Notes: generated from the sequence alone by a model not told the origin. Shown: positions 1 through 10,205, numbered from the stretch's first letter. The stretch is 64,000 nucleotides of DNA from Hyphomicrobiales bacterium (GCA_900472295.1 UCIA01000002.1:896290-960289); one strand, 5' to 3'. A program made the numbers and translations.

Positions 1-1202
1 ACGAACAGCAGCACCGTCGTCACCAGCATGTTGCCGGTCACCGAGATGCCGTAGGCGGAGGCAAGCTTGCTCGATTCGCCGAAGCCGACCACCAGCAGCA
101 TCACCACCAGCGCCAGCAAAAGGTTGACGCGAGGCATATAGATCTGGCCGGACTGCCGTTCCGACGTGTGCAGGATTTCCAGGCGCGGCAGCATGTTGAG
201 CTGCACCGCCTGCCTCGTCAGCGAGAAAGCGCCTGATATGACCGCCTGGCTGGCGATCACGGTTGCCGCTGTTGCAAGCACCACCATGGGTATCAGCGTC
301 CAGCCCTGGTTCATCTCGAAGAAGGGATGGCCCACCACGCCGCCATGCTCCAGCACGAAGGCGCCCTGCCCGGCATAGTTGAGCAGCAGGCAAGGAAAAA
401 CGATCGCCAGCCAGGCGAGCACGATGGGCTTGCGGCCGAAATGGCCAAGATCGGCATAGAGCGCCTCGGCGCCGGTGACGGCGAGGAAGATGGCGCCGAT
501 CGTCACGAAGGCGACGTCGGGTGAATTGATCAGGAACGCGACGATGTAATGCGGGCTGACGGCCAGCAGGATTTCCGGATCGCTGATGATGTGGTTCAGG
601 CCGGAAAGGCCGATGGCCAGGAACCAGACCGCCGTGATCGGGCCGAAGATCAGCGCCACGCCACCGGTTCCGAACCGCTGCACGGAAAAGACGATCGCCA
701 GGATGACCAGCGTCAGCGGCACCACATAGGGCTCGAAGGCTGGCGTCACGACGTTCATGCCTTCGACCGCCGAAAGCACCGAGATTGCCGGCGTGATGAC
801 GGCGTCGCCATAAAACAGCGAGGCGCCTACGATGCCGACGCCGAGGATCAACGCCGAGTGCTTTGGCAAACTGCCGCGTGCCAGTGCCATCAGCGACAGC
901 ACCCCGCCCTCGCCGCGGTTGTCTGCCCTGAGCACGAACATGATGTATTTGATGGTGACGATGATGGTCAACGACCAGATGATCAGCGACAGCACGCCGA
1001 GAATATCGCCGCGCTCGGCGACATTGCCGCCGGAGGAAGCATGCAACGCCTCACGGAACGCATAGATCGGGCTGGTGCCGATGTCGCCATAGACCACGCC
1101 GAGCGCGCCCAGCATCAGCACCTTGGTGCTATGCTGTTCGATTTCGGGATGGCTCGATTGTTCGACGGGTTCTGCCTCACTACCAGTATTGGTAAGGGCC
1201 AT
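1..1202 (-). CDS. kup: Kup-type potassium uptake transporter, C-terminal part cut by window edge
   Basis: This is the N-terminal 400 residues of a Kup/HAK/KT potassium transporter, a K+:H+ symporter of the inner membrane. The translation contains the family signatures [11 protein letters not shown] near residue 40, [19 protein letters not shown] near 105-125 and the conserved stretch around [12 protein letters not shown]. Many hydrophobic segments follow. The ATG at 1200-1202 has a GGAG about 8 bases upstream, and the first 25 residues are the usual hydrophilic N-terminus. The reading frame is open to base 1, so the remaining helices and the C-terminal domain lie outside the window. The gene runs in the same direction as pdxJ, 103 bases downstream of its stop. 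No operator was recognised. Confidence 0.95.
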   Translation of the reverse strand, partial: MALTNTGSEAEPVEQSSHPEIEQHSTKVLMLGALGVVYGDIGTSPIYAFREALHASSGGNVAERGDILGVLSLIIWSLTIIVTIKYIMFVLRADNRGEGGVLSLMALARGSLPKHSALILGVGIVGASLFYGDAVITPAISVLSAVEGMNVVTPAFEPYVVPLTLVILAIVFSVQRFGTGGVALIFGPITAVWFLAIGLSGLNHIISDPEILLAVSPHYIVAFLINSPDVAFVTIGAIFLAVTGAEALYADLGHFGRKPIVLAWLAIVFPCLLLNYAGQGAFVLEHGGVVGHPFFEMNQGWTLIPMVVLATAATVIASQAVISGAFSLTRQAVQLNMLPRLEILHTSERQSGQIYMPRVNLLLALVVMLLVVGFGESSKLASAYGISVTGNMLVTTVLLF

Positions 1203-1305
1203 GGACGACACTCCGATAAGCGCGCGGTGCTCTACGCTTGCTGCAATGCAATATCAAGTGCCCTCAGGTAATGGCTGATATGCCGTAATGCCAGCCATGA
1301 GCCCT

Positions 1306-2046
1306 TTACCATCCGCATGCCCTTAGGAACCGCCCCACCGTGCCCGCCATGCCATACTCCAACGCGTCGGCTGTCAACCCATGTCCGATAGACACTTCGG
1401 CCAATGCCGGGATGCGCTTTGCCAATGGCGGCAGATTGGCCACCACCAGATCATGGCCGGCATTGACCTGAAGCCCGGCGGCAAGAGCCGCATCAGCGGT
1501 TTTTCCCAATCTTTCCAGTTCTTTCTGCGCCTTGGCGGAATCGGAATGGTAGCTGCCGTAAGGCCCCGTATAGAGCTCGATACGGTCGGCGCCGGTGTCG
1601 CGCGCGGCATTGACGCCGGCGGGGTCCGGATCGGAGAACAGCGACACGCGAAAGCCCCCTTTTTTCAGGCGCTTGACGATGGGGTTAAGGAACGCGGCCT
1701 CGGCGGCAAAGTTCCAGCCATGGTCGGAGGTGGCCTGCGCCGGATCGTCGGGCACCAGCGTCACCTGTTCTGGCTGGTGCTTTTCCACAAGCGCCAGAAA
1801 ATCTTCGGTCGGATAGCCCTCGATGTTGAATTCCGCCTTCGGGAATTCGTCGTCGATCAGCGCCCGGATTTCCGGCAGGTCGGAATGCCTGGTGTGGCGC
1901 TCGTCGGGCCGTGGATGCACCGTCAGCCCGTGCGCGCCGGCGGCAAGGGCGAGGCGGCCAAGCCCGGTGACGCTCGGCCATGGCAGGTCGCGGCGGTTGC
2001 GCAGCATGGCGATGGCGTTGAGGTTGACGGAAAGTTTTGCGGGCAT
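1306..2046 (-). CDS. pdxJ: pyridoxine 5'-phosphate synthase PdxJ
   Basis: PdxJ condenses 1-deoxy-D-xylulose 5-phosphate with 3-amino-2-oxopropyl phosphate to make pyridoxine 5'-phosphate, the last step of DXP-dependent vitamin B6 synthesis in the cytosol. The 246-residue length and the start [15 protein letters not shown] fit the family, as do [28 protein letters not shown] and the C-terminal [16 protein letters not shown], which together form the TIM-barrel phosphate and substrate sites. The ATG at 2044-2046 begins at the normal position for the family. It lies upstream of kup on the same strand. Other B6 genes are not in the window, which is usual for rhizobia. Confidence 0.97.
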   Translation of the reverse strand: MPAKLSVNLNAIAMLRNRRDLPWPSVTGLGRLALAAGAHGLTVHPRPDERHTRHSDLPEIRALIDDEFPKAEFNIEGYPTEDFLALVEKHQPEQVTLVPDDPAQATSDHGWNFAAEAAFLNPIVKRLKKGGFRVSLFSDPDPAGVNAARDTGADRIELYTGPYGSYHSDSAKAQKELERLGKTADAALAAGLQVNAGHDLVVANLPPLAKRIPALAEVSIGHGLTADALEYGMAGTVGRFLRACGW

Positions 2047-2155
2047 GGCTGAGATCCGGCTGTTTTGCAGCGCATCTATACCGGCTTTGTTGGGAACAGA
2101 CAGCGGCTTTCAGGTGTTCCAGTCAGGCAATCCATCGCAAGAGGAGAACCAGCCG

Positions 2156-2560
2156 ATGAATTTTCTTCAATCCGTGCCGGCGATCCGCCGTATCGAAACC
2201 GACCGTGAGGACCTTTTCGCCATTGACGTCGTCGGCCATGTCTCAGCGGCAGACGGCGAAAATCTGTTCGGGTTGCTGGAGGCTGCCTACGCGCTTCACC
2301 CAAGAATCGATGTCCTTGCGCGGTTGGTCGATCACGAGGGCGTCGACTGGACCGATGTGGACGACGAGACGCTGAAGCAAGGCACGGTGCATGCGCTCAC
2401 GCATATCGCCCGCTGCGCGACGATTGGCGAGCCGGACTGGATAGCGGATGCGCAAAACTTCCTGCCGGCTTCACCGCCCATCGAATTCAGGCATTTCACG
2501 GCCGAGGATGAAGCAGACGCTTGGGCATGGCTGGGCGCCCAGCCGCTGTCGGTTACCTGA
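2156..2560 (+). CDS. SpoIIAA-like (STAS superfamily) protein
   Basis: A 134-residue soluble protein starting at an ATG preceded by GAGGAGA at 2141-2147. The pattern of a short acidic N-terminus, IDVVGHVSAADGENLFGLLE, then RIDVLARLVDHEGVDWTDV and a late amphipathic segment resembles the SpoIIAA-like family (PF11964). These are small alpha/beta proteins related to STAS anti-sigma antagonists and lipid-binding SEC14-like folds. No catalytic residues are evident and the biological role is unknown. It is transcribed divergently from pdxJ and its stop lies 9 bases from the convergent helicase gene. The longer frame opening at 1823 is shadow of pdxJ. Confidence 0.75.
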   Translation: MNFLQSVPAIRRIETDREDLFAIDVVGHVSAADGENLFGLLEAAYALHPRIDVLARLVDHEGVDWTDVDDETLKQGTVHALTHIARCATIGEPDWIADAQNFLPASPPIEFRHFTAEDEADAWAWLGAQPLSVT

Positions 2561-2568
2561 CGCCCCAG

Positions 2569-3696
2569 CTACCTGACAATCGTCAGCCGCTCGGCGGCGC
2601 GGGTGATGGCGGTGTAGAGCCAGCGCTGGCGGGTTTCCTTGAACGCCCAGCTTTCGTCGAACAGCACGACGTCGTTCCATTGCGAGCCCTGCGCCTTGTG
2701 CACGGTCAGCGCATAGCCATAGTCGAAATCGTCGAACCGCTTCTTCTGCTGCCACGGGATATCGGCGTCCGGATCCTCGAAGGCCGCCTTCAGCAGCTTG
2801 ATCTTGGCGACGCCGCGGTCGGGATCGTCCTCTTCCGGCGAGACCAAGAGGTTGATGCCGGGTTTCACCGTTTCGCGCGACGAGGTCATCACCTTCCACA
2901 GCGAGCCGTTGAGCAAGCCCTTGGCCGGGTCGTTGCGCAGGCAGACCAGCTTGTCGCCGGCCTGCGGATAGTCGGCATTGAAGCCTTTCAGCTCGCGCAG
3001 GCGCTGATTGTAGCGGCGCCGCGTACGGTTGGTGCCGACCAGCACCTGGTCGGCCTTCATCACCAGCTCCTGGGTGACGTCTTCCTTGCCGATCACCTGT
3101 GCGGACCCGTAGTCGCCGCGCATGAATTCGCGGCCCTCGCGCACGTCGAGCGCCAGCTGGATGATCGGATTGTCGCGCGCCTGGCGGTGAATCTCGGTCA
3201 AGAGCACATCCGGCTCGTGCTCGGTGAAGAAGCCGCCGCCCGAGATCGGCGGCAACTGCGCCGGATCGCCGAGCACCAGGATCGGCGTGCCGAAACTCAG
3301 GAGATCGCGGCCGAGCTGTTCGTCGACCATCGAGCATTCGTCGATGACCACCAGTTTTGCGCGCGAGATCGGGCTCTGACGGTTGAGCGAGAAGGTCGGC
3401 GACATCGAGGTCTTGCCGGTCACCTCGTCGGCAACCGATTCCTCGCCTTTCGGCCTATAGATCAGCGAATGGATGGTGCGGGCATTGACCGCGCCCTTGG
3501 AGCGCAGCACCTGCGCTGCCTTGCCGGTGAAGGCGGCGAACTGCACCTGGCCGTCGACATGTTCGGCAAAATAGCGCGCCAGCGTCGTCTTGCCGGTGCC
3601 GGCATAGCCGAACAGCCGGAAGACCTGCGGGCGGCCCTCCTTGAGCCAGCGCGCAACCGCCTTCAGCGCCTCATCCTGTTGGGGAGAGAATTCCAT
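2569..3696 (-). CDS. RecD-like ATP-dependent DNA helicase/exonuclease subunit
   Basis: A 375-residue superfamily 1B helicase of the short RecD-like type. Walker A is GYAGTGKTT at residues 30-38. Motif II is VVIDECSMVD, a GDPAQLPPI motif III follows, and the C-terminal UvrD_C_2-type motif is YALTVHKAQGSQW followed by LYTAITRA. It probably acts as a DNA or RNA-DNA hybrid translocase in repair. It lacks the RecD N-terminal domain and no recB or recC is nearby, so it should not be called RecD. The start at 3694-3696 (MEFSPQQDEAL) matches the usual family start. An upstream start at 3720 would add eight residues with no ribosome site. Confidence 0.88.
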   Translation of the reverse strand: MEFSPQQDEALKAVARWLKEGRPQVFRLFGYAGTGKTTLARYFAEHVDGQVQFAAFTGKAAQVLRSKGAVNARTIHSLIYRPKGEESVADEVTGKTSMSPTFSLNRQSPISRAKLVVIDECSMVDEQLGRDLLSFGTPILVLGDPAQLPPISGGGFFTEHEPDVLLTEIHRQARDNPIIQLALDVREGREFMRGDYGSAQVIGKEDVTQELVMKADQVLVGTNRTRRRYNQRLRELKGFNADYPQAGDKLVCLRNDPAKGLLNGSLWKVMTSSRETVKPGINLLVSPEEDDPDRGVAKIKLLKAAFEDPDADIPWQQKKRFDDFDYGYALTVHKAQGSQWNDVVLFDESWAFKETRQRWLYTAITRAAERLTIVR

Positions 3697-3847
3697 CAGC
3701 GCGAGAGACCGGATTCGCAAGGGAAAAACAAGGCCGCCACCATCAATGCCTGAGATGGCGCCGCCGCCCGCCTCCAGTCGTACAAACTATCAGGCAGAGA
3801 ACGGAACGTAAAGGGAACAAACAAAGAGCAGTCACAACCCTGTCTGA

Positions 3848-4204
3848 TCACACCCCGTCGGCCTGCCCGGGATCATTCTCCAGCAAAATCGGCTTGCCAT
3901 GCGGCGTCGCATGCGCGGCGCGTTCCCAGGCGGCGGCGAGCGTGTCGACATCGCTCTTGCCGGCGACGCCCTTGGCCGCCAGCAGCGTTTCCAGCGCCGC
4001 CAGCCAATGCTCGTAATAATCGTGACCGTCGCTTGCGGCGCCCGGCTTCTTCACCTCGGCAGACAGCGCATCGGCCCATTCGCTCCACGAAAACAAGCCC
4101 TTGTCGTGCAGCGCAACCGTCATGGCGAAGGCTTCGGCCTGCCAGGGCTCGGAAAACACCGGCTCGTCGAGACCTCCAGGTAATGCGCCGTCATGCCGGC
4201 TCAA
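3848..4204 (-). CDS. nitrile hydratase accessory/activator protein
   Basis: A 118-residue protein following the beta subunit. Its core, EPVFSEPWQAEAFAMTVAL, then FSWSEWADALSAEV and HDYYEHWLAALETLL, is the pattern of the small nitrile hydratase activator family. These proteins resemble the beta-subunit N-terminus and help load the metal and oxidise the claw cysteines of alpha. No ATG is in the right place. The best start is TTG at 4202-4204, which overlaps the end of the beta gene by 14 bases and implies translational coupling. A longer upstream reading would be a shadow of beta. Third and last gene of the operon. Confidence 0.82.
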   Translation of the reverse strand: MSRHDGALPGGLDEPVFSEPWQAEAFAMTVALHDKGLFSWSEWADALSAEVKKPGAASDGHDYYEHWLAALETLLAAKGVAGKSDVDTLAAAWERAAHATPHGKPILLENDPGQADGV

Positions 4205-4850
4205 GATAGCTCTCCCAGGCATCGATGGAGACGGCAAGCGTCGGGTCGGCGCCCTCGCCCCAGATCTCGGCGCCGTCGAAAACCACGGTATAGACCCATT
4301 GCGGGTTTTCGCCCTGGCCACGCGCGTTGCTGTCGGGGAAGACGAAGCCGTCACGCACTGCCTCGATAACTCCGCGCTTGTCGCGCGCATAGCGCGGCAG
4401 GCGCGTGTGGCCGGTCGGATTGAAATTCTTCGTCCGCACCGGATCGCCGGCCTTGAACCGCGCCGGCGTCGCAACCGGACGATCGCAAGGGCCGCCCTTG
4501 GCCAGCACCGCCGGCACGTTCTCCGCCTTCAGCACCCTCTTGGGCGTCGCCGCCGGATCGACCGCCCGGCCCTCGGCCAGATCGCGCTCGCTGACGAAGC
4601 CATGGCGCTTCAGCAGCACCTCCAACGCCTTGATCCAGATCTGGTAGTAGCTCGACGAATAGTAGACGGCGGGATGCAGCGATTCGCGCGCATGTCTACT
4701 CTCGTCGATGTTCCAGGCGCCCATCGAGCCGGCGGTCAAAGTCACGCCAAGCGCCCGCCTCTCCCATGCGGCATGGAAGTAAGGTTCATCCTTTTCGGGC
4801 GCGACCGGCCCGAACCCCATCTGCCCGCCGAGATCGTGCGGTCCGTTCAT
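4191..4850 (-). CDS. nthB: nitrile hydratase beta subunit
   Basis: A 219-residue beta subunit of nitrile hydratase, which hydrates nitriles to amides in the cytosol. It begins [16 protein letters not shown], the classical start of the family. It contains [13 protein letters not shown] in the helical N-terminal domain, and [20 protein letters not shown] and [10 protein letters not shown] in the C-terminal SH3-like domain that packs against the alpha-subunit active site. The ATG at 4848-4850 overlaps the TGA of the alpha gene in an ATGA junction. The long frame opening at 5252 is only an upstream extension through alpha and should be ignored. Confidence 0.94.
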   Translation of the reverse strand: MNGPHDLGGQMGFGPVAPEKDEPYFHAAWERRALGVTLTAGSMGAWNIDESRHARESLHPAVYYSSSYYQIWIKALEVLLKRHGFVSERDLAEGRAVDPAATPKRVLKAENVPAVLAKGGPCDRPVATPARFKAGDPVRTKNFNPTGHTRLPRYARDKRGVIEAVRDGFVFPDSNARGQGENPQWVYTVVFDGAEIWGEGADPTLAVSIDAWESYLEPA

Positions 4851-5452
4851 GCCGGCTCCCTCGCGAGGCCCGTACCGATCATCGCGTCGCGGCTGACCAG
4901 TTCGGCGAGCTGTTCCTCGCTCCAGCCCTCGGTGCCTTCGGGCCGCATCGGCACCACGAGGTAGCGCAGCTCGGCGGTCGAATCCCAGACGCGGATTTTT
5001 TTGTCCGCCGGCAAGGTCAGGCCGAATTCTTCCAGCACGCCGCGCGGATCGATCACCGCCCGCGAGCGATAAGGCGGTGCCTTGTACCAGACCGGCGGCA
5101 GGCCGAGCACCGACCACGGATAGCAGGAGCAGAGCGTGCAGACGACGAGGTTGTGCGTCTCCTCCGAGTTGAACACCGCCTGCATGTGCTCGCCCTGGCG
5201 GCCGGTATAGCTCAGCGAAGCGATCGCTTCCGTCGCATCGCGCTTCAGCCACTCGGCATAGGCCGGATCGCTCCAGGCCTTCGCCACCACCCTGGCGCCG
5301 TTGCGCGGCCCGATCTTGGTCTCGTAGGTGTCGACGATGACGTCGATCGCCGCCGGATCGATCAGGCCTTTTTCGGTAAGGATGGTTTCCAGCGCGCGCA
5401 CGCGGGCCGCAAACGGATCGAGTTCGTTGTCGTGGTCATGATCATGGGACAT
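4847..5452 (-). CDS. nthA: nitrile hydratase alpha subunit, cobalt type
   Basis: The catalytic alpha subunit, 201 residues. The metal claw is C105-T-L-C108-S109-C110 within [11 protein letters not shown]. Threonine in the second position marks the non-corrin cobalt type, while the iron type has serine there. C108 and C110 are expected to be oxidised to sulfinic and sulfenic acids after assembly. A histidine and aspartate-rich N-terminus ([13 protein letters not shown]) precedes it and may bind metal. The gene lies 63 bases downstream of the RND pump gene on the same strand. No amidase or nitrilase was seen nearby, so the acid-forming second step must be encoded elsewhere. Confidence 0.95.
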   Translation of the reverse strand: MSHDHDHDNELDPFAARVRALETILTEKGLIDPAAIDVIVDTYETKIGPRNGARVVAKAWSDPAYAEWLKRDATEAIASLSYTGRQGEHMQAVFNSEETHNLVVCTLCSCYPWSVLGLPPVWYKAPPYRSRAVIDPRGVLEEFGLTLPADKKIRVWDSTAELRYLVVPMRPEGTEGWSEEQLAELVSRDAMIGTGLAREPA

Positions 5453-5515
5453 GACCGCAGATTAGGATTGCCGGCCCATGGCCGCAAGCATGACGGCTTG
5501 GGCCAGAGGCGCCGC

Positions 5516-8500
5516 TTATTCGGCGGCGGCCTTCTGGGGTTCGACGAGCCGGTCGTCGGGGCCGAACAGCGAAGCCTGCTCGCCGGTCTCGACGGCATGC
5601 AGCGCCGGCCTGTTCCTTTTCGAGGAGAAGAAGCTCATCACCCAGCCGGAGAAATTCTCGAAATAGACATAGATCACCGGCGTGACGAACAGCGTCAGCG
5701 CCTGCGAAGCCAACAGACCGCCGACGACGGCGACGCCCAATGGCTGCCGAAGTTCCGCACTGGCGCCGGTGCCGAGCGCGATCGGGAACGTGCCCATCAG
5801 CGCCGCCAGCGTCGTCATCATGATCGGCCGGAACCGCATCAGGCAGGCCTTGTGGATGGACTCCTTGGCCGACATGCCTTCTCGTCGCAGTTCCAGCGCG
5901 ACGTCGACCATCATGATACCGTTCTTCTTGACGATGCCGATCAGCATCAGAATGCCGATCACCGCGATGACCGACAGGTCCATGCCGGCAAAGCGCAGCG
6001 CCACCACCGCGCCCAGCACCGCCGAAGGCAGGCCGGTCAGAATGGTCAGCGGATGGATGAAGCTCTCATAGAGAATGCCGAGCACGATATAGATGGTCAG
6101 GATGGCGCCGCCGATGAGCAGACCCTGATTGGCCAGCGAATCCTGGAAGGTTTTCGCCGTGCCGGCAAAGCTGGTCGAGATTGCCGGCGGCATGCCGATC
6201 TGCTCTTTCAGCGCATCGATGCGGGTCACGCTGTCGCCCAGCGCCACGCCTGGCGGCAGATTGTAGGAGATGGTGACGGCCGGAAGCTGGCCGAGCTGAT
6301 TGACGGTCAGCGCGCCAGCGGTGCGGTCGACGCGGGCAAAGGCGCCGAGCGGCACCAGGCTGCCGCTGGCCGTCCGCATCTGGATGGCCAGCATGCGCTC
6401 GGGCGACCATTCGATCTTGGGGTCGAGCTCGGTGATGACTTCGTAGCTGTCGGCCGAGCCGAAGATCGTCGACACCTGGTCGGTGCCGAAGCCGCCATAG
6501 AGGGCGGTGCGCAGCGTGTCGGTATCGATGCCGAGCTGGGCGGCCTTGTCGCGGTCCACCACCAGTGATGCCTGCAGCGCATTGTTCTGCAGATCGCTGG
6601 TGACGTCGGCGAAGACAGCATGGTCGGCCGCCATCGCGTCATTCATCTTCTGCGCCCATATATCGGTCTGGCCGGTATCGAGGCCCTGGACCACGAGCTG
6701 GTAGGCGCTGGCCGAAGAGCGCGCGCCAAGCCGCAGATTCTGCACCGGCTGCATGTAGGTCTCGATACCCGCCACTCCGGCCAGTTGCCGCCTCAGATCC
6801 GCAAGCACCTTTTCGATATCGGGGCGCTGGGCCTTGTCCTTGAGCTGGACGAAAAGCTGCCCCTGATTTAGCGCATTGCTGCCGCTGCCCGCCGACCACG
6901 CGACATGGTCGACATAGGGCGAATGCGAGAAGACGCTGGCCACCTGCCCCTGCAGCTTGGCCATGGCGTCGAACGATATGTCCTGGCGCGCAATCGTCGT
7001 CACCGAGATCTGGCCGATATCCTCCTGCGGGAAGAAGCCCTTCGGCGAGACCTCGATCAGCCACACCGACCCTGCCGCGGTGCCGACGAAGACCAGGAAC
7101 ACCAGAAATGTGTGGCGCAGGCAGAAGGTCAAAAGCCGGTCATAGCCGCGTGTGACGAAGTCCTGCTTGTGGCCAGGGCCATGCTTGTCGCGGTCGGCCT
7201 TCGTCACCGTGAGCAGCCGCGAGCACAGCATCGGCGTCAGCGTCAGCGACACGAACATCGAGGCCAGGATGGCGACCGTCACCACGACGGCGAACTCGTT
7301 GAAGATGCGCCCGATCACGCCGCCCATCAGCAGCACCGGGATGAACACGGCCACCAGCGAGATCGAGATCGAAATAATGGTGAAGCCGATTTCGCGCGCA
7401 CCCTTCATCGATGCGTCGAACGCCGACAGCCCGTCCTCCTCCATGTGTCGAAAAATGTTCTCCAGCATCACGATGGCATCGTCGACGACGAGGCCGACGG
7501 CGAGCGTCAGGCCCATCAGCGAAATGTTGTCGATGGAAAAGCCGAACAGGAACATCGCGCCGAGCGTGGCGATCAGCGAGATCGGCACCGCCACGGCGGG
7601 GATGATGGTTGCCGTCACCCGGCGCAGGAACACGAAGATCACCATGACCACCAAGGCGATGGTCAACAGCAGCGTGAACTGCACGTCGTCGACGGCCTGC
7701 CGGATCGAGGTCGAGCGGTCATTGAGCAGCTTGATGTCGGCGGCAGCCGGCATCTGCTCCCTGAAGGATGGCAGCATCGCCTTGACCTTGTCGACGACGT
7801 CGACCGTGTTGGCGTCGGGCTGCCGCTGCACGGCCATGATGATGGCGCGGGTGCCGTCATACCAGCTCGCCGTCGTCGTGGTCTGCACGGAATCGACGAC
7901 GCGGGTCACCTCGCCCAGCCGCACCGGATGGCCGTCCTTGGTGGCGATGATCAGGTTGGAAAAACCCGCAGCGTCGGTCAGCTGCGTGTTGGCCGTAATG
8001 GTCAGCTGCTGCTTGTCGTTCTGCAGCACGCCGAGCGGGGTGTTGCTGTTGGCCGATGCAACCGCCGTCTGCAACTGGTCGATCGAGATGCCGCGTGCGG
8101 CAAGCGCGGTCGGATCGATCTGGATGCGCACCGCATATTTCTGCTGGCCGTAGATCGACACCTGCGCCACGCCGTCGAGGGTCGACAGCGACGGCGAGAT
8201 GACGTTTTCGGCAAAGGCGTCGAGGTCGGTCAACGGAACCGTGTCGCTGACCAGCGACATCAAAAGAATAGGCGCGTCGGCGGGATTGACCTTGCGATAG
8301 CTCGGCGGGCTGGTCATTTCCGGCGGCAGCGATTTTTGCGTACGCGCGATCGCCGCTTGAACATCGGCGGCGGCCGCGTCGATGTCGCGGTTGAGCACGA
8401 ACTGGATGGCGATCGAGGTCTGGCCAAGCGAGTTGGTGGTCGAAATGGAATCGATGCCGGCAATCGTCGCGAACTGCTTGATCAGCGGCGTCGCAACCGA

Positions 8501-8680
8501 AGTCGCCATGGTTTCGGGCGAAGCCCCGGGCAGCGACGCCGAGACGTTGACGACCGGAAATTCGGCGCTCGGCAGTGCAGCCACCGGCAGGAACTTGTAG
8601 GCAAACAGCCCGCCCAGCACGAGGGCGAACGACATCAACAGCGTCGCGACAGGCCTTCTTATGCAGAATTCGGAAATCAT
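5516..8680 (-). CDS. RND multidrug efflux pump, inner-membrane subunit (MdtB/MdtC-like)
   Basis: A full-length 1054-residue RND/HAE1 transporter: proton-driven trimeric pump of the inner membrane. It starts MISEFCIRRPVATLLMSFAL, with the first transmembrane helix at about 10-30. Two large periplasmic loops and twelve helices follow in the usual arrangement, with the conserved segments LAVGLVVDDAIVMLENI (helix 4 proton-relay aspartates) and GIVKKNGIMMVD in the second half. Sequence style is closer to MdtB/MdtC/MuxB than AcrB, but substrates cannot be inferred. It overlaps the adaptor gene in an ATGA junction at 8677-8680. No outer-membrane channel or local regulator is present. Confidence 0.93.
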   Translation of the reverse strand: MISEFCIRRPVATLLMSFALVLGGLFAYKFLPVAALPSAEFPVVNVSASLPGASPETMATSVATPLIKQFATIAGIDSISTTNSLGQTSIAIQFVLNRDIDAAAADVQAAIARTQKSLPPEMTSPPSYRKVNPADAPILLMSLVSDTVPLTDLDAFAENVISPSLSTLDGVAQVSIYGQQKYAVRIQIDPTALAARGISIDQLQTAVASANSNTPLGVLQNDKQQLTITANTQLTDAAGFSNLIIATKDGHPVRLGEVTRVVDSVQTTTTASWYDGTRAIIMAVQRQPDANTVDVVDKVKAMLPSFREQMPAAADIKLLNDRSTSIRQAVDDVQFTLLLTIALVVMVIFVFLRRVTATIIPAVAVPISLIATLGAMFLFGFSIDNISLMGLTLAVGLVVDDAIVMLENIFRHMEEDGLSAFDASMKGAREIGFTIISISISLVAVFIPVLLMGGVIGRIFNEFAVVVTVAILASMFVSLTLTPMLCSRLLTVTKADRDKHGPGHKQDFVTRGYDRLLTFCLRHTFLVFLVFVGTAAGSVWLIEVSPKGFFPQEDIGQISVTTIARQDISFDAMAKLQGQVASVFSHSPYVDHVAWSAGSGSNALNQGQLFVQLKDKAQRPDIEKVLADLRRQLAGVAGIETYMQPVQNLRLGARSSASAYQLVVQGLDTGQTDIWAQKMNDAMAADHAVFADVTSDLQNNALQASLVVDRDKAAQLGIDTDTLRTALYGGFGTDQVSTIFGSADSYEVITELDPKIEWSPERMLAIQMRTASGSLVPLGAFARVDRTAGALTVNQLGQLPAVTISYNLPPGVALGDSVTRIDALKEQIGMPPAISTSFAGTAKTFQDSLANQGLLIGGAILTIYIVLGILYESFIHPLTILTGLPSAVLGAVVALRFAGMDLSVIAVIGILMLIGIVKKNGIMMVDVALELRREGMSAKESIHKACLMRFRPIMMTTLAALMGTFPIALGTGASAELRQPLGVAVVGGLLASQALTLFVTPVIYVYFENFSGWVMSFFSSKRNRPALHAVETGEQASLFGPDDRLVEPQKAAAE

Positions 8681-9984
8681 TGGGCGGCAGCCTTCTCGGC
8701 TTCGGCAACCTTTGGTCCGGCCTGATCACCACCGCTGGCCGTCGCCTTGCCTTCATGCACGGCGGCGCCGTCCTTCAGCCTGGTCTGGCCTTCGACAACC
8801 ACCTTCTCGCCTGACTTGACGCCTTGGCTGATGGCGCTGTTTTCGCCTTCGGTCAGCGCCACCTGCACCGGCCGCATCTCGACCGTATTGTCCGGTTTCA
8901 CGACATAGACGAACGGCCCCTTCTGGCTGGGCTGGACCGCGACCGTCGGGACGGACGTCATCTGCGGCATGATGCCGGCTTCGAGCACGACATTCACATA
9001 TTGGCCGGGCCACAGCGACAGATCGGCATTGGGAATGCTTGCCCGCGTCGCAATGGTGCCGGACGCGGTGTCGACGCTGGAATCGACGAAGTCGAGCGTG
9101 CCCTTGCCGATCGGTGTCGGGTCGCCATCCTTGGTCAGCGTCACCGCATTTTGCTGGGGGTTGGCCAGCGCCTTGTGCAGCAGCGCCAGATTGCTTTCCG
9201 GCAGGTTGAAGTTGACCTGCAGCGGATCCATCTGGGTGATCGTCACCAGCGGTGTCGCCGTGGTCGAGTTGCCGTTGCTTAACGTGACGAGGTCGCCGAC
9301 GGAAACATTGACCGCGCCCAGCCGCCCGGCAATCGGCGCCTTGATGCTGGCGAAGCCGAGCTGGACATTGTCGGCGTCTATCGTTGCCTTGTCGGCATCG
9401 ACGGTGGCGGCAGCCGCTTTCTGCGCCGCCACTGCCTGATCATAGGTCTGTTGCGTGCCGGCCTGCTTGACGACAAGGTCCTTGGCACGTTGAAGATCGG
9501 AGCCTGAGCTGATGAGCAATGCCTGGTCTTTGGCCAGCGTCGCCTGGTCCTTGGCCAGTTGCGCCTTCAGCGCCCGGTCGTCGAGCGAGAATAGCAAGTC
9601 GCCCACCTTCACCATCTGCCCGTCCTTGACGTCGATCGACACGATCTGGCTGGACACGCGCGCATTGATGTTGACCACCGCCGGCGACGACACGAAGCCG
9701 ATGGCGTAGCGGCGGATAGGGAAATCGGCCGTTGTCGCGGTGGCCGAAACGATCGAGGCCGAACGGGCGCCATTGCCGCCGGCGCCGGATTTGCCTGAGC
9801 CCGATTTGTTCGAGCCCGATTTTCCGGAGTTATCCGATCCAGCCGGCTTGTCCGCCGCCGCCGTCTGCTTTGCGCCGGGCAGCATCTGTTGAAGATTGGC
9901 CATCGCACCGGGCGAAAAATAGACCCATGCCGCGGCGACGCAGGCCGCTGCCACAACCACCGCCAGACCAACTTTTCCGCGCAT
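8677..9984 (-). CDS. RND efflux periplasmic adaptor (membrane fusion protein)
   Basis: A 435-residue membrane-fusion protein that links the downstream pump to an outer-membrane channel. It has one N-terminal membrane helix (residues 4-24). A low-complexity Gly/Ser/Lys linker follows at about 55-80. Then come the biotinyl-lipoyl half motif (SQIVSIDVKDGQMVKVGD), a coiled-coil hairpin around 140-200, the second lipoyl half (ASIKAPIAGRLGAVNVSVGD) and the beta-barrel domain. The start at ATG 9982-9984 (MRGKVGL) is preferred over the TTG three codons upstream. First gene of the two-gene pump operon. Confidence 0.92.
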   Translation of the reverse strand: MRGKVGLAVVVAAACVAAAWVYFSPGAMANLQQMLPGAKQTAAADKPAGSDNSGKSGSNKSGSGKSGAGGNGARSASIVSATATTADFPIRRYAIGFVSSPAVVNINARVSSQIVSIDVKDGQMVKVGDLLFSLDDRALKAQLAKDQATLAKDQALLISSGSDLQRAKDLVVKQAGTQQTYDQAVAAQKAAAATVDADKATIDADNVQLGFASIKAPIAGRLGAVNVSVGDLVTLSNGNSTTATPLVTITQMDPLQVNFNLPESNLALLHKALANPQQNAVTLTKDGDPTPIGKGTLDFVDSSVDTASGTIATRASIPNADLSLWPGQYVNVVLEAGIMPQMTSVPTVAVQPSQKGPFVYVVKPDNTVEMRPVQVALTEGENSAISQGVKSGEKVVVEGQTRLKDGAAVHEGKATASGGDQAGPKVAEAEKAAAQ

Positions 9985-10205
9985 CGACAACAAGCCCTAT
10001 CAACCCGACACGCCGAATCCGGTGGTCTCATTCAATCGCAAATCACGGCGCCTTGCCGCGATTTCGCGGAAGTAGATAGGACGCACCTTTGTCGGAAAAG
10101 GGCCAAAACGCGGCATTACGAAGATTTAATGTGCACTGCACAATGGATAGGCAGCCGGCTCAGGATCACGAGCCGACGCCCTTCTTGGGCCTCGATAGCT
10201 AAGCT

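Noticed and set aside
549..1271. 240-residue plus-strand open frame in the first kilobase
   Set aside because: Antisense shadow of kup; Asp/Arg/His-rich composition typical of reversed coding DNA.
2521..3753. 410-residue plus-strand frame
   Set aside because: Antisense to the RecD-like helicase, with no ribosome site and no motif.
4766..6568. 600-residue plus-strand frame over the nitrile hydratase and RND pump
   Set aside because: Low-complexity Arg/His/Asp-rich shadow of two confidently identified minus-strand genes.
6905..8725. 606-residue plus-strand frame
   Set aside because: Antisense to the RND pump. Composition and lack of any recognisable domain mark it as a shadow.
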